Assembly: GCA_037975125.1 (NCBI GenBank)
Contig: CM075858.1
Span: 67,556,140-67,620,139, forward strand
Direction of reading: 5' to 3'
DNA from: Latrodectus hesperus
Lineage: Eukaryota; Arthropoda; Arachnida; Araneae; Theridiidae
DNA: 64,000 nt
The notes under the pieces are model-generated. The model was not told the DNA's origin, ran no database searches, and was given only the letters and a program-made list of their open reading frames with translations. Below, one piece after another: positions 33,600 through 45,520 of this stretch. The position numbers and the translations under genes are program-made. Each line of letters begins with the position of its first letter. Position 1 is the first letter of the stretch.

Positions 33600-34570
33600 T
33601 TTTAACATTGAGATTTTCAATGGCTTATATTATATATCATATTATATCTCTTTATAATATATTGTAAGATTTCTTCGCATTGTAATTATAGAAACTTATA
33701 ATATTAGAAATAATATTTATTCTAATGATTTTGCTTCGAATAAAGCTTGATATATTATCTCATGTCTTCATATTATCTTACACAAAATCTCTTAGAATTT
33801 CTAAATTAAAATTTTAATCTTGCTAAGGAGGGTTGCAGGATTTCAAATACTCCCTCTTCCACACTTACTTTTCTGGAGTTATACTCCCGGGAAAAATCAA
33901 AAATCTCGGAGGAGTGGAAAACACCCCCCACCCATAATTGGTACAAGGGATCAAAACCGGGTTTGTCCCTTGACCTCCCGTGTGACAGATGTACCCGGAC
34001 TGTTCTCTCAAGACTTGCTAGCGGTCATATTAAGTGCCTCACTTTCAACGAGGGCAGGAAAACTTTCTCACCTGCACCAAGTGCCAAAATCATCAGGCTT
34101 CTCCTGAGCATCTTTTGGATTGCATGGGTCTCTCTAGGGAGGATCTCTTTAGCAATCCTCTTTTAGTCTTCGACTTCCTTACAGTCAACGAACTCGTGGA
34201 TCTAGTCTGACTCCGTCAGACATGGAGGATAAGCAACAACAACATATTAAAATTTGATATACTATTTCTTAACATATATTAGAAATATACCGTGATTTCA
34301 TAGTCTCTTAGCTTTTTTTATTTCTAATAGAGCCTGATAAATTACCTCACGTCTCTTCGTAATATCTCATATAAAATCTCTTAGCATTTCGCTGATAATA
34401 TCAATATGATATATATATTATCATTATATTATCTTATGTATTATCTTATCTCTTTATATTATCTTACGCAAGATGTCTTTTCAGATTTCTATAATAAAAT
34501 TCAGATTTAATATATAATATTCATTTATAATATTCAGATTTAATACATAATTATTCAGATTTCTATAATA
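33600..34570. repeat. Local degenerate AT-rich repeat interrupted by a retroelement
   Basis: ATTATCTCATGTCTTCATAT with ACAAAATCTCTTAGAATTTC (33750-33800) recurs as ATTACCTCACGTCTCTTCGT with ATAAAATCTCTTAGCATTTC (about 34340-34390), and more weakly at 34440-34500. The insertion at 33815-34245 splits this array. Confidence 0.6.
33815..34245 (+). mobile_element. Non-LTR retroelement 3' end (or SINE using its tail), with target-site duplication
   Basis: Flanked by the same 10 bases, ATTAAAATTT, at 33805-33814 and 34246-34255. It ends in a short AAC-repeat tail (AAGCAACAACAACA). Near the 3' end one frame reads EDLFSNPLLVFDFLTVNELV, a sequence type I associate with the C-terminal end of non-LTR polyproteins in orb-weaver genomes. 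Upstream, another frame retains CLTFNEGRKTFS-like residues, so the coding part is frameshifted and dead. About 430 bases long, so 5'-truncated. It inserted into a local array of degenerate ATTATCTCATGTCTTC/AAAATCTCTTAG repeats. Confidence 0.75.
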
Positions 34571-35357
34571 AATTAAATAGATGATAAGTATCAACATCAT
34601 CTTTCAAGATTAAAAACATTATGGTTTCTTCCATAACATCCCATTATGTTTCTTTTAATCAAATTTTATGTATCATTAATCTTATTTTTCTCTATTGTCT
34701 CATAAAATATTCCAATATTTCAATAATATATTATTATTATTAATGAATAGTATGCTAATTAAGAATTAAAATTTGAAAATTATAAATATAAAGTGAATAT
34801 ACAATTATATTAATATTTTTCTTTATTACTTTAATGTTAAAAAATTTTTTTTTGTTAATAATAAATTTTTATCAACTTGTATTGTGACAAAATTTTTTTT
34901 ATTTGATCATTTTAAATTTTCAGAAAGCAAATTTTTACTGTGCCATTATAAAATTTTGAGAAATGAGACTTACATATTTTAATAAATTATTTCATCAATT
35001 TTCAAAATGTAAATTTATACCATAATTATTTACAACTATTGCATAATACATCCCAATTTATATATAAATTAACAAATCATATTTATATTCTGTGTTGTGC
35101 AATAATTTATTAATAACATAACACAATGTTTTATGGAAACACTCCATTCTTGTGTAGATTTATAGCTAGATTCTAAGCATCAGAAAAAAATATAGGAGAA
35201 AAAATAATTAATTTTACAAATACAGATTTTACCTTTTTCAAATGTGGTGATAGTGTTTTCAAACGGATCTGAATTTGTTCACATATTACTTTGCAATTAA
35301 ACTATGTAAAATACTTTTTTCATGCTGTTTTGGAAGGATGTCATGTTTGTGTAATTA

Positions 35358-35371
35358 ACGCCATCTGGTGG
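35358..35371 (-). promoter_or_regulatory. CTCF-like binding motif
   Basis: The - strand reads CCACCAGATGGCGT, matching 13 of 14 positions of the consensus CCASYAGRKGGCRS; only the last base differs. The core AGATGGCG also fits the insect CTCF preference. It lies in the middle of the 35 kb intron. Confidence 0.45.
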
Positions 35372-36959
35372 TTCTTTTCCTTTCTCCCTGCTCATGCACT
35401 CTTTATCGCCCGCCAACTTCTCCACTTGCGGCTGAGGAAAAAAAAAAGGTGTGGGTGAGGTATTCTCTTAATTGATTGATCATTATCGATCCACATGTGG
35501 TTCCTTTATTTCCACGTTCCATTAATACTGTAGGAAAGAACTGAATCTTAGATACTATTCAAAATTATTTTTTTCACGCCTTCCACTTAAGAAATAAAAT
35601 GCTAAATAATTTCAATATTACATTCTTTTATACCTTTACAAAGTTTAATTTTATAGATCTATTAAAATCAGAAGTAAGGCGACTCTATAAATCTTTGTCA
35701 TCAAATTCTTAATTAAAATGAATACAAGTTTCTTAATTACATTCAATTAGAAATAAAATCTAAAATTTCTTTAATTTCTTATCACGATTAAAATGTTATT
35801 CATAATACCAATTATAAATAATATAGCCATTAAAACAAACCTCAAGATACATGATTATGTAATTGATAATAATTATATAGAATTCACAAATAATTTTCAT
35901 ATTGAATTTGAAAAAGTATCGTTAAATATTTTGAAACTGATTTACAAAAATTTGATTTCGGTTTTAAATTAAGCCCTCTGAAATAACATGTTAGATTTTG
36001 CAATGTTTTATCAAAATTTAGCTTATTTATAAAGTGTATGCAAAAATATGATATGAAAAGAGTGCAATTCTATTCCAAGAAATACATGGTAATACTGCGA
36101 AACTTACATATAACGAAAAAAAAACATGTGTGTGAATATACCATTAAATATCATTCTTAGAAAATAATATTTAGATAAAAATGTATAATAATAATAAAAT
36201 AAACGCTTAAAATAATAATAAATGATAACAGGGAATATGATACACTAATGAGTTGAGTATGAACATACACTTATGAGTTTTAATTTTATTTTTATTCAAT
36301 TATTTCTATATATAAAACAGTATTGTTTTCATTTTACATAAAAAGAGAAAAAATATCGATACATAAATAGGTATCATTCAATGTAAGATTTTAAACATGA
36401 GAACTTTACTTCCCTTTTCTGTGTAAATTTTACAAAGATTATTTATTTTTTAACGAGATAGTTCGACCAATAAAAGATAGAATTTATTAATGTTTTTAAG
36501 AAGATTTTAAATGCAAAAAATTTTCAATACTGAAAAAAATATATATATATTAAAAAAATATTTTTTAGATCAAAGTTTTCAAACATTTTTATTTATAATT
36601 TTATTGTAAAAGAAAAAAATTAAACTTGCGAAAATGTCTGCTATAGTTCATATAATCTAAGCGCTTTTTTTAGATTTCAGTATTATTCTTTAATTTTATG
36701 TTAAATTATATACTTATAAAACTTATGAAATAAAAAAATTAGTTAAAAATAAATTTATTTAAAATCAGCTTATAATGTTAACCATTTTCTACAGATTCTT
36801 TCTAAAATCACTTTATCAGTTTTATGGAAACATCAGATTGTTTTGGAAATTAATATTTACTTTGTTGTTTTAATGATTATTTTATCAAAAAAATATTTAA
36901 AATTCACTACTTATCGATTTTTTAAGTAAAATAATACCAAGTGCAGTTACTTTCCTTAA

Positions 36960-37190
36960 GATAAATTAGCACCATTACTGCTGGAAGCTACAACAAGAAT
37001 TTTCATTGATGGAAAAGTATTCCTTTGTTTTATAAGCGAATAAGTCATTTGAATTTTCACACATCCAGCCGAGAAAATGTGATAAAATAGTGAAACCTTA
37101 ACATTTATTTCCCATGATTTAATGTTAGATGGAATCAAATTCAAGACCTTATACTCCGAAGTGTAAGATCAAACTATAAAGCCATGTTGA
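36960..37190 (-). mobile_element. tRNA-like SINE copy, old
   Basis: On the - strand around 37130-37185, GATCTTACACTTCGGAGTAT AAGGTC is followed by GAATTTGATTCC. It shares the CTTCGGAGTATAAGGTC core with copies at 38985 and 54800. The left limit is a guess. Confidence 0.5.
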
Positions 37191-37249
37191 ATGCAAAGCT
37201 CCCGCCTAATAAATAATTAAGATCTTTAATAGTATTTCTTACCTATCTG

Positions 37250-38130
37250 ATTAGTTCGCATGTTTTTTCAAGAGGGAGTACTGTTTAATATATCTCCCTC
37301 CCAAATATACTTTCGAATCAATCTTGAATTACAATGAATCGAAAAAAATGGGGAAATTCAAAAATAACGAGCTACTTTGTCGCTTGTTCTGTGACAACTC
37401 TCAATTTAATTACTTGTAACTCTTTGTTCACCGAGATGTGGATTCATAACTGGGTCGAAAAAGAGAGAGCATTTTTACCACTTCCTAATTGTCGAAACAA
37501 AATCTGCACACACACACAAGAGCATATATTCTATCTATATATACACTTACATATTGATGCCATCCTTCCCTTTTATTTCCTCAGTCTCTCTATACCTCCA
37601 GCAGTTTTGTATTGAGTAGGATAGAAGGAAAAAGGGAAAAAAAGGGAAAATCTTCTGTTTCCTCTCTCTTTGCAGGTCCTCCTTAAACCCAACTCGTTCC
37701 ATTCTGCTAGGGAGTTAATTTAAACCGACAGCATGATGGATTACTTCAACTCACCCGGCCCCTCCCCCCTTCTCACCGCGACATGCACCCCCTTTTCAGA
37801 TGGTTTATATAGCTATATCTACATGCACACATCCATACAGAGCCATACATATATGTTTTCGTCTTTTCTCTTAATTTTTTAGCCCTTGCATCCGTTCTTT
37901 CGTTTCGGTGTTGAGTATCATCCATCACCGAGGTGTCAAGAATTTTCTACCCGGGATGAAAAGAAGGTGGGGAAGATGCTTGTTCCCGTGCGCGCGCATC
38001 CCTCGCCTCTTCTTGCTCTGTATCTTCCTCCAGATCTTCTTACTCTGGCGGAACAGAGCGATCGGCACCCCCAGGATCGAAATGTTCGACACATCGTTTG
38101 AATACAGAAAAGAAATTTTGTCCTTCCCAA
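37250..38130. other. GC-enriched island in dac intron B-C
   Basis: Pyrimidine-rich DNA (CCCGGCCCCTCCCCCCTTCT) and an alternating CGTGCGCGCGCATCC stretch near 37990. The open frames at 37886-38171 overlap in three frames and have no family motif. Confidence 0.3.
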
Positions 38131-38364
38131 ATGAATGGCTTCATTTTTCGCTATTGTTATTTGAGTTGTGACTTGTTTTTGCTGTTGATATTTTTTAGTT
38201 GTTATTTGCTATCGCTGAGATTATTTGAGTTGTTATTTGTTATTGTTACTGTTACTTTGATGTTTGACAATATGTAATCTTGTGATTTATATAATTGATA
38301 CAAATTGGTCCATTATGTTTTTAAGATAGGTCTGCTTTTTTCCACATTTAATCATAGCTCGTGA

Positions 38365-38570
38365 GTTCGATTCCCTTCTCGAAACGTTGTAAGACATAAT
38401 TTGCTTTCTGGGAGGCCTATAGATAGTGGTAAACATTCACTTCTCGCAAGGGAGGAAACACTGAAAATTCCCAACTGGTCGACAGTCTAAGATTAAACAC
38501 AGGACCTTATGTTCTGAAAAGCGCTGTCCTGTCATTAGGGTACGGTGTATGTGTGTGAGTCCTTGGATTA
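38365..38570 (-). mobile_element. tRNA-like SINE copy
   Basis: On the - strand, CCTAATGACAGGACAGCG, then TTTTCAGAACATAAGGTCC and GTGTTTAATC form a decayed tRNA-like head. The body holds CGCAAGGGAGGAAACAC (+ strand spelling), shared with the copy at 54650. Confidence 0.6.
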
Positions 38571-38974
38571 AAACTTTAAAACACATCAGATATAACTAAG
38601 TTATTTTTAACTACTTTTTTATTTCAAAATGAAATAAATATTTTTTGTTTATCAGTCTATATCAAAAAAATTCCGCAGCAATTAGATGAAATGATCTCGT
38701 GTAGTTGGATTTACAAAACTATTGAGTGCGGAGTATTTTTCTGCGAGGGTTCTTGAATATTCTGAAATATCGCTTCATAGACTATAATTTAAAAACACGA
38801 AAATGGAAATCGTGAAAACATTATGACAAAAAATATATAATGTGAGTGTGGTTTTAGAGCGGTAATAACGCAAGAGATGTATGAACGAATTTGTTAGTTC
38901 ATATATATCAATAGTAAATTAGCTAAATTTATTCAATTTATTTCAAAATAATAGTTACAAACTAAAGAAGACTC

Positions 38975-39183
38975 ATCATAGCCTAGTGTTAGGATCACGC
39001 TCTTCGGAGTAGAAGACCACGAGTTTGATCCCAGCAACGAAAGAATAATGAGATGAGGGTGTTGTGTTGTTCCATTTGGAATATACATCTATCGGAAGGT
39101 TCTTTTACTGCGCGTTGTGGGCTGCTTAATGGTCTAGGACTGTTGCAGAGTAAATAATTTCCACTACGTAATTGGCTATCCAT
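38975..39183 (+). mobile_element. tRNA-like SINE copy
   Basis: TAGCCTAGTGTTAGGATCAC (A-box region), CTCTTCGGAGTAGAAGACC and GAGTTTGATCCC (B box) in tRNA order, followed by a body with TGGAATATACATCTATCGG. Best-preserved head of this family here. Confidence 0.65.
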
Positions 39184-39184
39184 C

Positions 39185-39385
39185 AGGACTTTTCAAGAGA
39201 ATGGGCCGTATTTAGATGTCGCAAAGGAGTAAACCTGGAAGATTTCCTGGCACTTATCACCACAGACGTGCTTGAAAAAATCAGAAGCTATTTTCCATTG
39301 CTAAGCAATGGTTGAAATCGAACTCAGTACCTTTTTATCTGAAGATCAAAGTTCTACCTCTACGCAACGGTGAGCTCAAACTGTG
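39185..39385 (-). mobile_element. tRNA-like SINE copy
   Basis: On the - strand, GCGTAGAGGTAGAACTTTG, CTTCAGATAAAAAGGTAC and GAGTTCGATTTC form a tRNA-like head. GTCGCAAAGGAGTAAACC (+ strand) corresponds to the shared body word of this family. It directly abuts the opposite-strand copy before it. Confidence 0.6.
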
Positions 39386-39554
39386 TGCTTGTTTTAATAA
39401 ACTTAGCAATATTATCCTACTTGAATTACCTACATAATTCCTAATTGCATCATTACAATTAAAATTGTGACCTAGTTTACGTGAGATTCAGTCAATGTAC
39501 ATGTCTTGAAATTGATATTTTAATTCACTCCAGTTTCATCCTTAGGAAAGGAGC

Positions 39555-39675
39555 CAAATTTGTATATAATAGTTTGCAACTTTACAAATTTGTTTTTACT
39601 TTACAAACTTTACAAAACTTTACAAACTTTGTGTTGAACTTTACAAAACAAGTTTGCAAATTTGTATATAATAGT
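39555..39675. repeat. Internally repetitive stretch
   Basis: CAAATTTGTATATAATAGT occurs at both ends (39555 and 39657), with about five ACTTTACAAA words between. It looks like a small local duplication rather than a known element. Confidence 0.8.
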
Positions 39676-39949
39676 AGTAGAAAAAATAATAAAATAGGAA
39701 AGGAACAAACAAAAAAAAAAAATATTGTGTGTTTTCTGTGAATGATACATATTGGTCTAACTTTTTTAACTTCTTTGAAGCAAAACTTTATGCATTTTTT
39801 AAACAATTTTTAATTAATATTTTACTTTTAAATATATATAAAATTAAAAAATGTATTTTTTATAAACAAGCAACTCGTAATAGACTTGTTGAAGTCCAGA
39901 TGATTTAAGGAAAAAAATATTAATTTCTCTCTGTATTCTCACTGTAACT

Positions 39950-40760
39950 GTAAGAATGTGTTCCCAACCAGTAAGACCCTCTAAACTGGACGTTCATGAT
40001 TAAAGAGTCTTGGCCAAAATGAACTGGAATGACAGCACGTTACCGATGATCCATATTAGAGATAAGTTACAATAAACCCATGGAATTGTTGCATTTATGG
40101 ATATCTATCCAAAAGAAACTGATGTGTTCAATTACTACTGTCGTGCTGCCGCTAACAATCATTTCATCCCTTACTCCAAAAGAGTAGCTCAGATGAAATG
40201 TTGCAAATGTAGTTTTGTAAACCATGGAATAGAGAAAACGGATTCTGTATGACGAAGAAATGAGATTCAGCTTAATTTGTCTTCCAAACTCCGTTTGTAT
40301 AAAATGTTCCGGGCTTAGCGTCTGGAGAAAAAACGCCCCATAAAGGATAGTGTTACATCAACAGTGATGATCGGCATTATTAGTATTATACTTTGGTAAT
40401 ATTTCTCCTAATATGACCAGCTACCATTGTCTGTTCGTTGCAGTAGCTAGTATGCTCTACATCAAGACCAAATGTACCATTTTGGATAACATGTATTTTT
40501 TATTTGCAAACAGTTTTACGAAGTAAATCCTAATTACTCTCAAAATAATGATACCACATGCCATATTCCATATCCAACAAAATGAGATCCATATCCAACA
40601 AATGAGATGATTGGAGCTTATGGCTCAGACAAACCAATCCAGAATCCGTACTTTAAGCTTTCCTATTGGAAGAGTAGATCAACAATTTAATGAAGATTAT
40701 CCATTCGAAATCAATGAGTGAACTAATTTACCTTCTCTGAGCAAAAAAGAAAAAATATAA
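39950..40760. other. Mixed-composition block, possible decayed element
   Basis: About 800 bases with base composition closer to coding or transposon DNA than the flanks, but stops in all frames. I could not assign a family. It ends near the (TA)n(TG)n array. Confidence 0.25.
40566..40609. repeat. About 21-bp tandem duplication
   Basis: CCATATCCAACAAAATGAGA is followed at once by CCATATCCAACAAATGAGA, differing by one A. Confidence 0.9.
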
Positions 40761-40926
40761 CGATCATCTAGGTATGAGGATGGTAGTATGTATGTCCAGG
40801 AAAATCATCATTGTAATAGCTGCTCGAGGGGAATTTATCATCTCATACGTCGTTCTCATTTTTTGTCTTTGGTCTCCAATTTCTCATATATATATTACAC
40901 ATACATTTATGTACATAGTATATATA

Positions 40927-41065
<139 letters not shown>

Positions 41066-41339
41066 TTACAAACTTATCTTATATAAAAATAATGTAAAAA
41101 GCAAATTAAAAACAATAGCAATGAAAAATGATCAAAAAGAAAAACTTGCCAAGGTGCAAGATTGCTTATTAGCGATTTGATATGTACAAAAAATTCTCAA
41201 TTTTAAATATGTATATGTGGTCATTTTTTTCTTCAAAATATTGTTAACAAATAAATCTTTTTCTTAAAATTTATATTCTAGAAAATTTGATCACTAGCAA
41301 ACTAAGCATCCAAAAGTGAATATTTCACAGTAGCTGAAG

Positions 41340-41860
41340 TTTCCCTAAGTCAATCACACACGGATTCTCCTGAAAACACACTTCTCGCGAAACAAATGCA
41401 CAACGAAAGAAGAGCGAGAGTGAGGCAAAATGCATTCCCTCTGTGCTTTTAATGAAGAGCTTCAGAATTTTAAGCCTTTATGACACCTTAATCCTCCACC
41501 CAGACCCGAAGCCTTTTACCTCTGCTAATCACTCGGGGACAGAATGATCCATATTTCCTGTTGTATTCAATGCGCGCGAAGATTCCCCTGTTCTTCAATA
41601 CGAGTGGGAGGAGGAGGTGGATGTTAATTTAAACACCAGGGCCCCGTGTCTTGTTGCAAACTCTTTTACTCACACCTCATTAGGCAAAGAACGAAATTAA
41701 AGTTTAATTACGTGATTCGATTGATGCCAGATTCCGAAGTGGTCGCATTAAATCCAGGTGAAGAATGATGGAAGGAATTTTTCCTTTCGTGTACCATGCC
41801 CGGGATAGAAGAGATACACAATTAAATGCATTTTATTCCGATTTTATTTATTTTTTCTTT
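41340..41860. other. GC-enriched island in dac intron B-C
   Basis: Includes TTCAATGCGCGCGAAGATTC, CACCAGGGCCCCGTGTC and CATGCCCGGGATAG. No coding support. Candidate regulatory sequence. Confidence 0.3.
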
Positions 41861-42433
41861 CAGCGTGAAATGAATAATTTATTTTAAAACTCATTAACTA
41901 ATTTTTGATTAAAATGACTTAGAGAAACGTGGGTTTGAAATGAACAGCTTGGTAAGTGTGTGAATATATTGGATTAAAGCTGATGTGACAATGTACACTT
42001 CTGAGATTATGAAATTTTAGATTTATATTGGAAGGCTTAACTAGGAAATTCGAAGTACTTTAGTTTGCATTTTGAAGAAGTTTTCACTCATAAATGTAAA
42101 TCGTAGTTAAAATTGAAAATTTTCAGCTTCGAGTCATAAATTAAATAACCTCTTCAACTGCATGACCACTGATTCAAAAATCCTTCAGTATTTTGAACTT
42201 TTTGAGTGTGATAAGAATGAAATGGAAGATTTTATTTCTCCCCAAATAAGTTTTTTTCTTTTAGATAATATTGACTGTTAAGTTAACAAGCTTTCACGGG
42301 TTTTATTGTTACGAATAAAAAAATAATGCGATTCTGATAATTAAAAAATAATGATAAATAAGTAATCATAGTTAAAAAAATTAGCCTTTAAAAATAGCAA
42401 TACTTATTAGCTTTTGTTAATACATAGTTAACC

Positions 42434-42705
42434 GCCCAACTTGTCTAGTGGTCAGCGTGCCTGACTGCGGATAGGGAGGTCCTAGGTTCGAATCCTGGTT
42501 CAGGCATGGCGGTAGTTTTTCTCTCTCTATCTATCCTGTCTTTGTCTTTTCCTTGTATGAATGGGTTGTGAACCCCCACCCTATAAACGGGTACCTATGG
42601 CATGTGTGTACTGAGGAAGTCGGACTCCACACCTAAGTATGGTTCAGTTGGAAAAGTGGAGCAGCGCACCCTATAATCCCAGCTTAGCTGGCACACGACA
42701 ACAAT
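42434..42705 (+). mobile_element. tRNA-derived SINE
   Basis: The 5' part is tRNA-like: an A-box region TCTAGTGGTCAGCG and a perfect B box GGTTCGAATCC at 42485-42495, correct distance for an internal Pol III promoter. The anticodon stem does not pair well, so this is not a working tRNA. The tRNA-like head is followed by a CT-rich stretch and a body with ACCCCCACCCTATAAACGGG and GGCACACGACAACAA at the end. No clear target-site duplication seen. Confidence 0.8.
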
Positions 42706-45044
42706 ATATATTTACTTTGGTTTAGCATTGTTTATAATGCAGTATTATTGCTATGAAATAGTCCTTCGCGCAATGCAGCTAAAACAGATCGAATGAAATG
42801 TGAAACACTTGAAAAAATTCACTTCTGTTACAGAGTTATTAAAGTTATAAAATATAGCTATTTATACAAAGCTACGAGTCACGGAAAGTTGAGGCTCTTT
42901 TCTTCTATTTTCCAATGCATTTCTGATTAACGGTGTATTGAGAAAAGAAAAGTATTGAGAAAAACACTCATACGCTGCAGTAAGTAAAACCAATGCCTTC
43001 AAAAAAATAAATAAATAAAAAAGGAGAGAGAGAGATAAATAACTTTAATGTTTTTAAAAGTTATAAAGTATTACCTGTAGAATATATAGAAGATTCGATG
43101 TTCTACATATAATTTTTACCAGCGATTACTTCTATATTAGAATTTCAGAGAGAAGGAGAACGGCATGTCTCCGTTCTTGAAGCAAAAAGAGTTCCAGAAC
43201 CATTTCGCTTTGTTATGGTAATTAAAACGCTGCTATAGATAACTTTACAGACAGTTAAAATCAGTGTTCATTATAGTTTAAATTAATTAAAAACGTTTTC
43301 ATCAAAATTTCGAAATAAAACATAGCTTTTATTTTAAGTTAGCTTTCAATATCTTGATGAAAGTTTCATTTCATTTCGTGTAGCAGCACTGTTTTTTATT
43401 CAACAGTTCGTGGTTTTGAAACCAACTTCAATCTCGTTTGTATTTGTTTGAAATCTACTTTAAACTGTAAGGCTACGTCTAATAAGTTCGCTTTCTCAAA
43501 AAATAATCCAAAACATCCAATAAATCAACCAAACTGACCAACGTGCATCCCCGATCGAAAATTCAGTAAACAAACAAAATACGGATTTCATTTCAGCTTT
43601 TAGATTTCATTAGCTTATTTCATCAGGCTGAAATAAGCTAATTAATGCTATGTATATTTTTAGTTACTTTTACGGACACTATTTCACTCGTAAGCTTTAT
43701 TTATTAAAAGTAGGCCTTAATGCGTGTTTGCTGGAAAAAAAATCACAACTGATGAATAGAGTAAAGATTTTATTTCTATGTATTTTAAGATCCTTATTTT
43801 TGATAAAATGTGATCCAGTTTAAGAGAGGTAGTTTCCTTCCTTTTTTATCGTGGGAACTCAATTGGAGATTTGCGTGTAGTCTCCAAGAAGCTGGGTTGA
43901 TACACACACTCACGCTGGAGACTTGAAAGGGCCCGTTAATGATGAATAGCTCTAAGCTTTATGATACAATTTGTCATTATACTTGACATTTGTACCTTTT
44001 TATGATGCACAATTTCTTTTGAGTCGCATTAAAAGGGAAAAATGTAGCTCCGCCTCGCTCTTGATGCTATTGGTCACACAGGACGCGTCGCGTACTCCTG
44101 TCACAGCGACTTGATAGATGATCAGACGGGAATTTACTTCATTTCAATTTTGGGATCGCGAATTCCAATCCCATCCAAGTTGAACGCCCAAACAATAGAC
44201 GCTAAAATATTTCAGGAAAAAAATTTTTTCCAAACTTTTCCTGTACAGATCCAGAAATACTTTTTTTTTCATTTGCTTTGAGAGAAGTGATAAAATTTTC
44301 TTTAACTGGAAATGGTAAAAGTCTGGCAATACCAAGAAGTGAAGAAACTTGTTAGAAATTTTTTTTTTGTTACTTTATACTGTGTAAGTTGTTTGTTACC
44401 TTATGATAACAAAAAATAAAACAAGCGTAAAATTAAATTTAAAAAAATATATTATAGTTTTGATGTTATTATGAGATCTGGAATATATTAATTCTATTCT
44501 TCAGCCAAATGATAAATATAAAGTGACTTATAATGTTAGGTGTCAAAATAATTAATTTCTATTTTATTAGAACCGAATATTGCATCAATGTAATTCTTAT
44601 AGTATTGTTTAATATTACCGTTGTATGAGAATCTCGCCATGATCGGAAATATATTGTCCTATTTCTTTTGAATGTGCCTAAGATGACGCTGTAGAGGCAT
44701 TAAATAGTTTTTATTTAATGAAGAACTTATTCAATTATTTCAAGGTTTAAATATAATATTTTAATATTAAATTATTTTGACACTGATCTATATAAATACC
44801 ACCTAGAAGCTTTGCTTTTCTGGAAAGTTTTTAATTTACAGTTGATCATATTCACCTTGTCGTAATGGAAGGGAAACAGAAAATACTCAAACATATCGAA
44901 AGGTATGCATACAGAAAGCAGAAAATAGCGTCCGCCACTCTTAATGTTTAATTGTGACTGACTTAACTGTGACTTTAATTGCGACTATTGTTTAATTTGA
45001 CTTTCCATCTCTCTTTTGATCTAAGAAAAACAGTTTTCAAAAAA

Positions 45045-45520
45045 GACAATCATCAATATTGCATTTCTCTCTGACAGATTTTAAATATTATAGTAAAAAA
45101 GACAATCATCAATATTATATTTCTCTCTGACATTGTTTAAATATTATTCTAATTCAAAAACGACAATCATCAATACTACATTTCTCTCTTACAATGTTTA
45201 AATATTATTCTAATTAAAAAAAAAGACAATCACCAGTATTACATTTCTCTCTGAATACATTTAAATATTATTCTAATAAAAAATGACAATTATCAATGCT
45301 ACATTTCTCTCTGACAATGTTTAGATATTATTCAAGTTTAAAAAAGTCAATCATCAATATTACATTTCTCTCTGACATTAAATATTATTCTAATTGAAAA
45401 AGGACAATCACCAGTAATACATTTCTCTCTGAATACGTTTAAATATTATTCTAATTAAATAAGACAATTATCAATGCCACATTTCTCTCTGACAATGTTT
45501 AAATATTATTCTAATTTAAT
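45045..45520. repeat. Minisatellite, 8 units of about 60 bp with trimer higher-order structure
   Basis: Units start at 45045, 45101, 45162, 45225, 45285, 45346, 45403 and 45463 (spacings 56-63). Each has GACAATCATCAATATT or a variant, then CATTTCTCTCTGA, then AAATATTATTCTAATT. Units 4 and 7 share a CACCAGTA variant with GAATAC, and units 5 and 8 share TTATCAATGC with GACAATG. So units 3-5 and 6-8 are a duplicated trimer of about 180 bases. Confidence 0.95.

Noticed and set aside
42434..42506. Possible tRNA gene
   Set aside because: A and B boxes are present, but the anticodon stem pairs poorly and SINE body sequence follows without a Pol III terminator; better explained as a SINE head.
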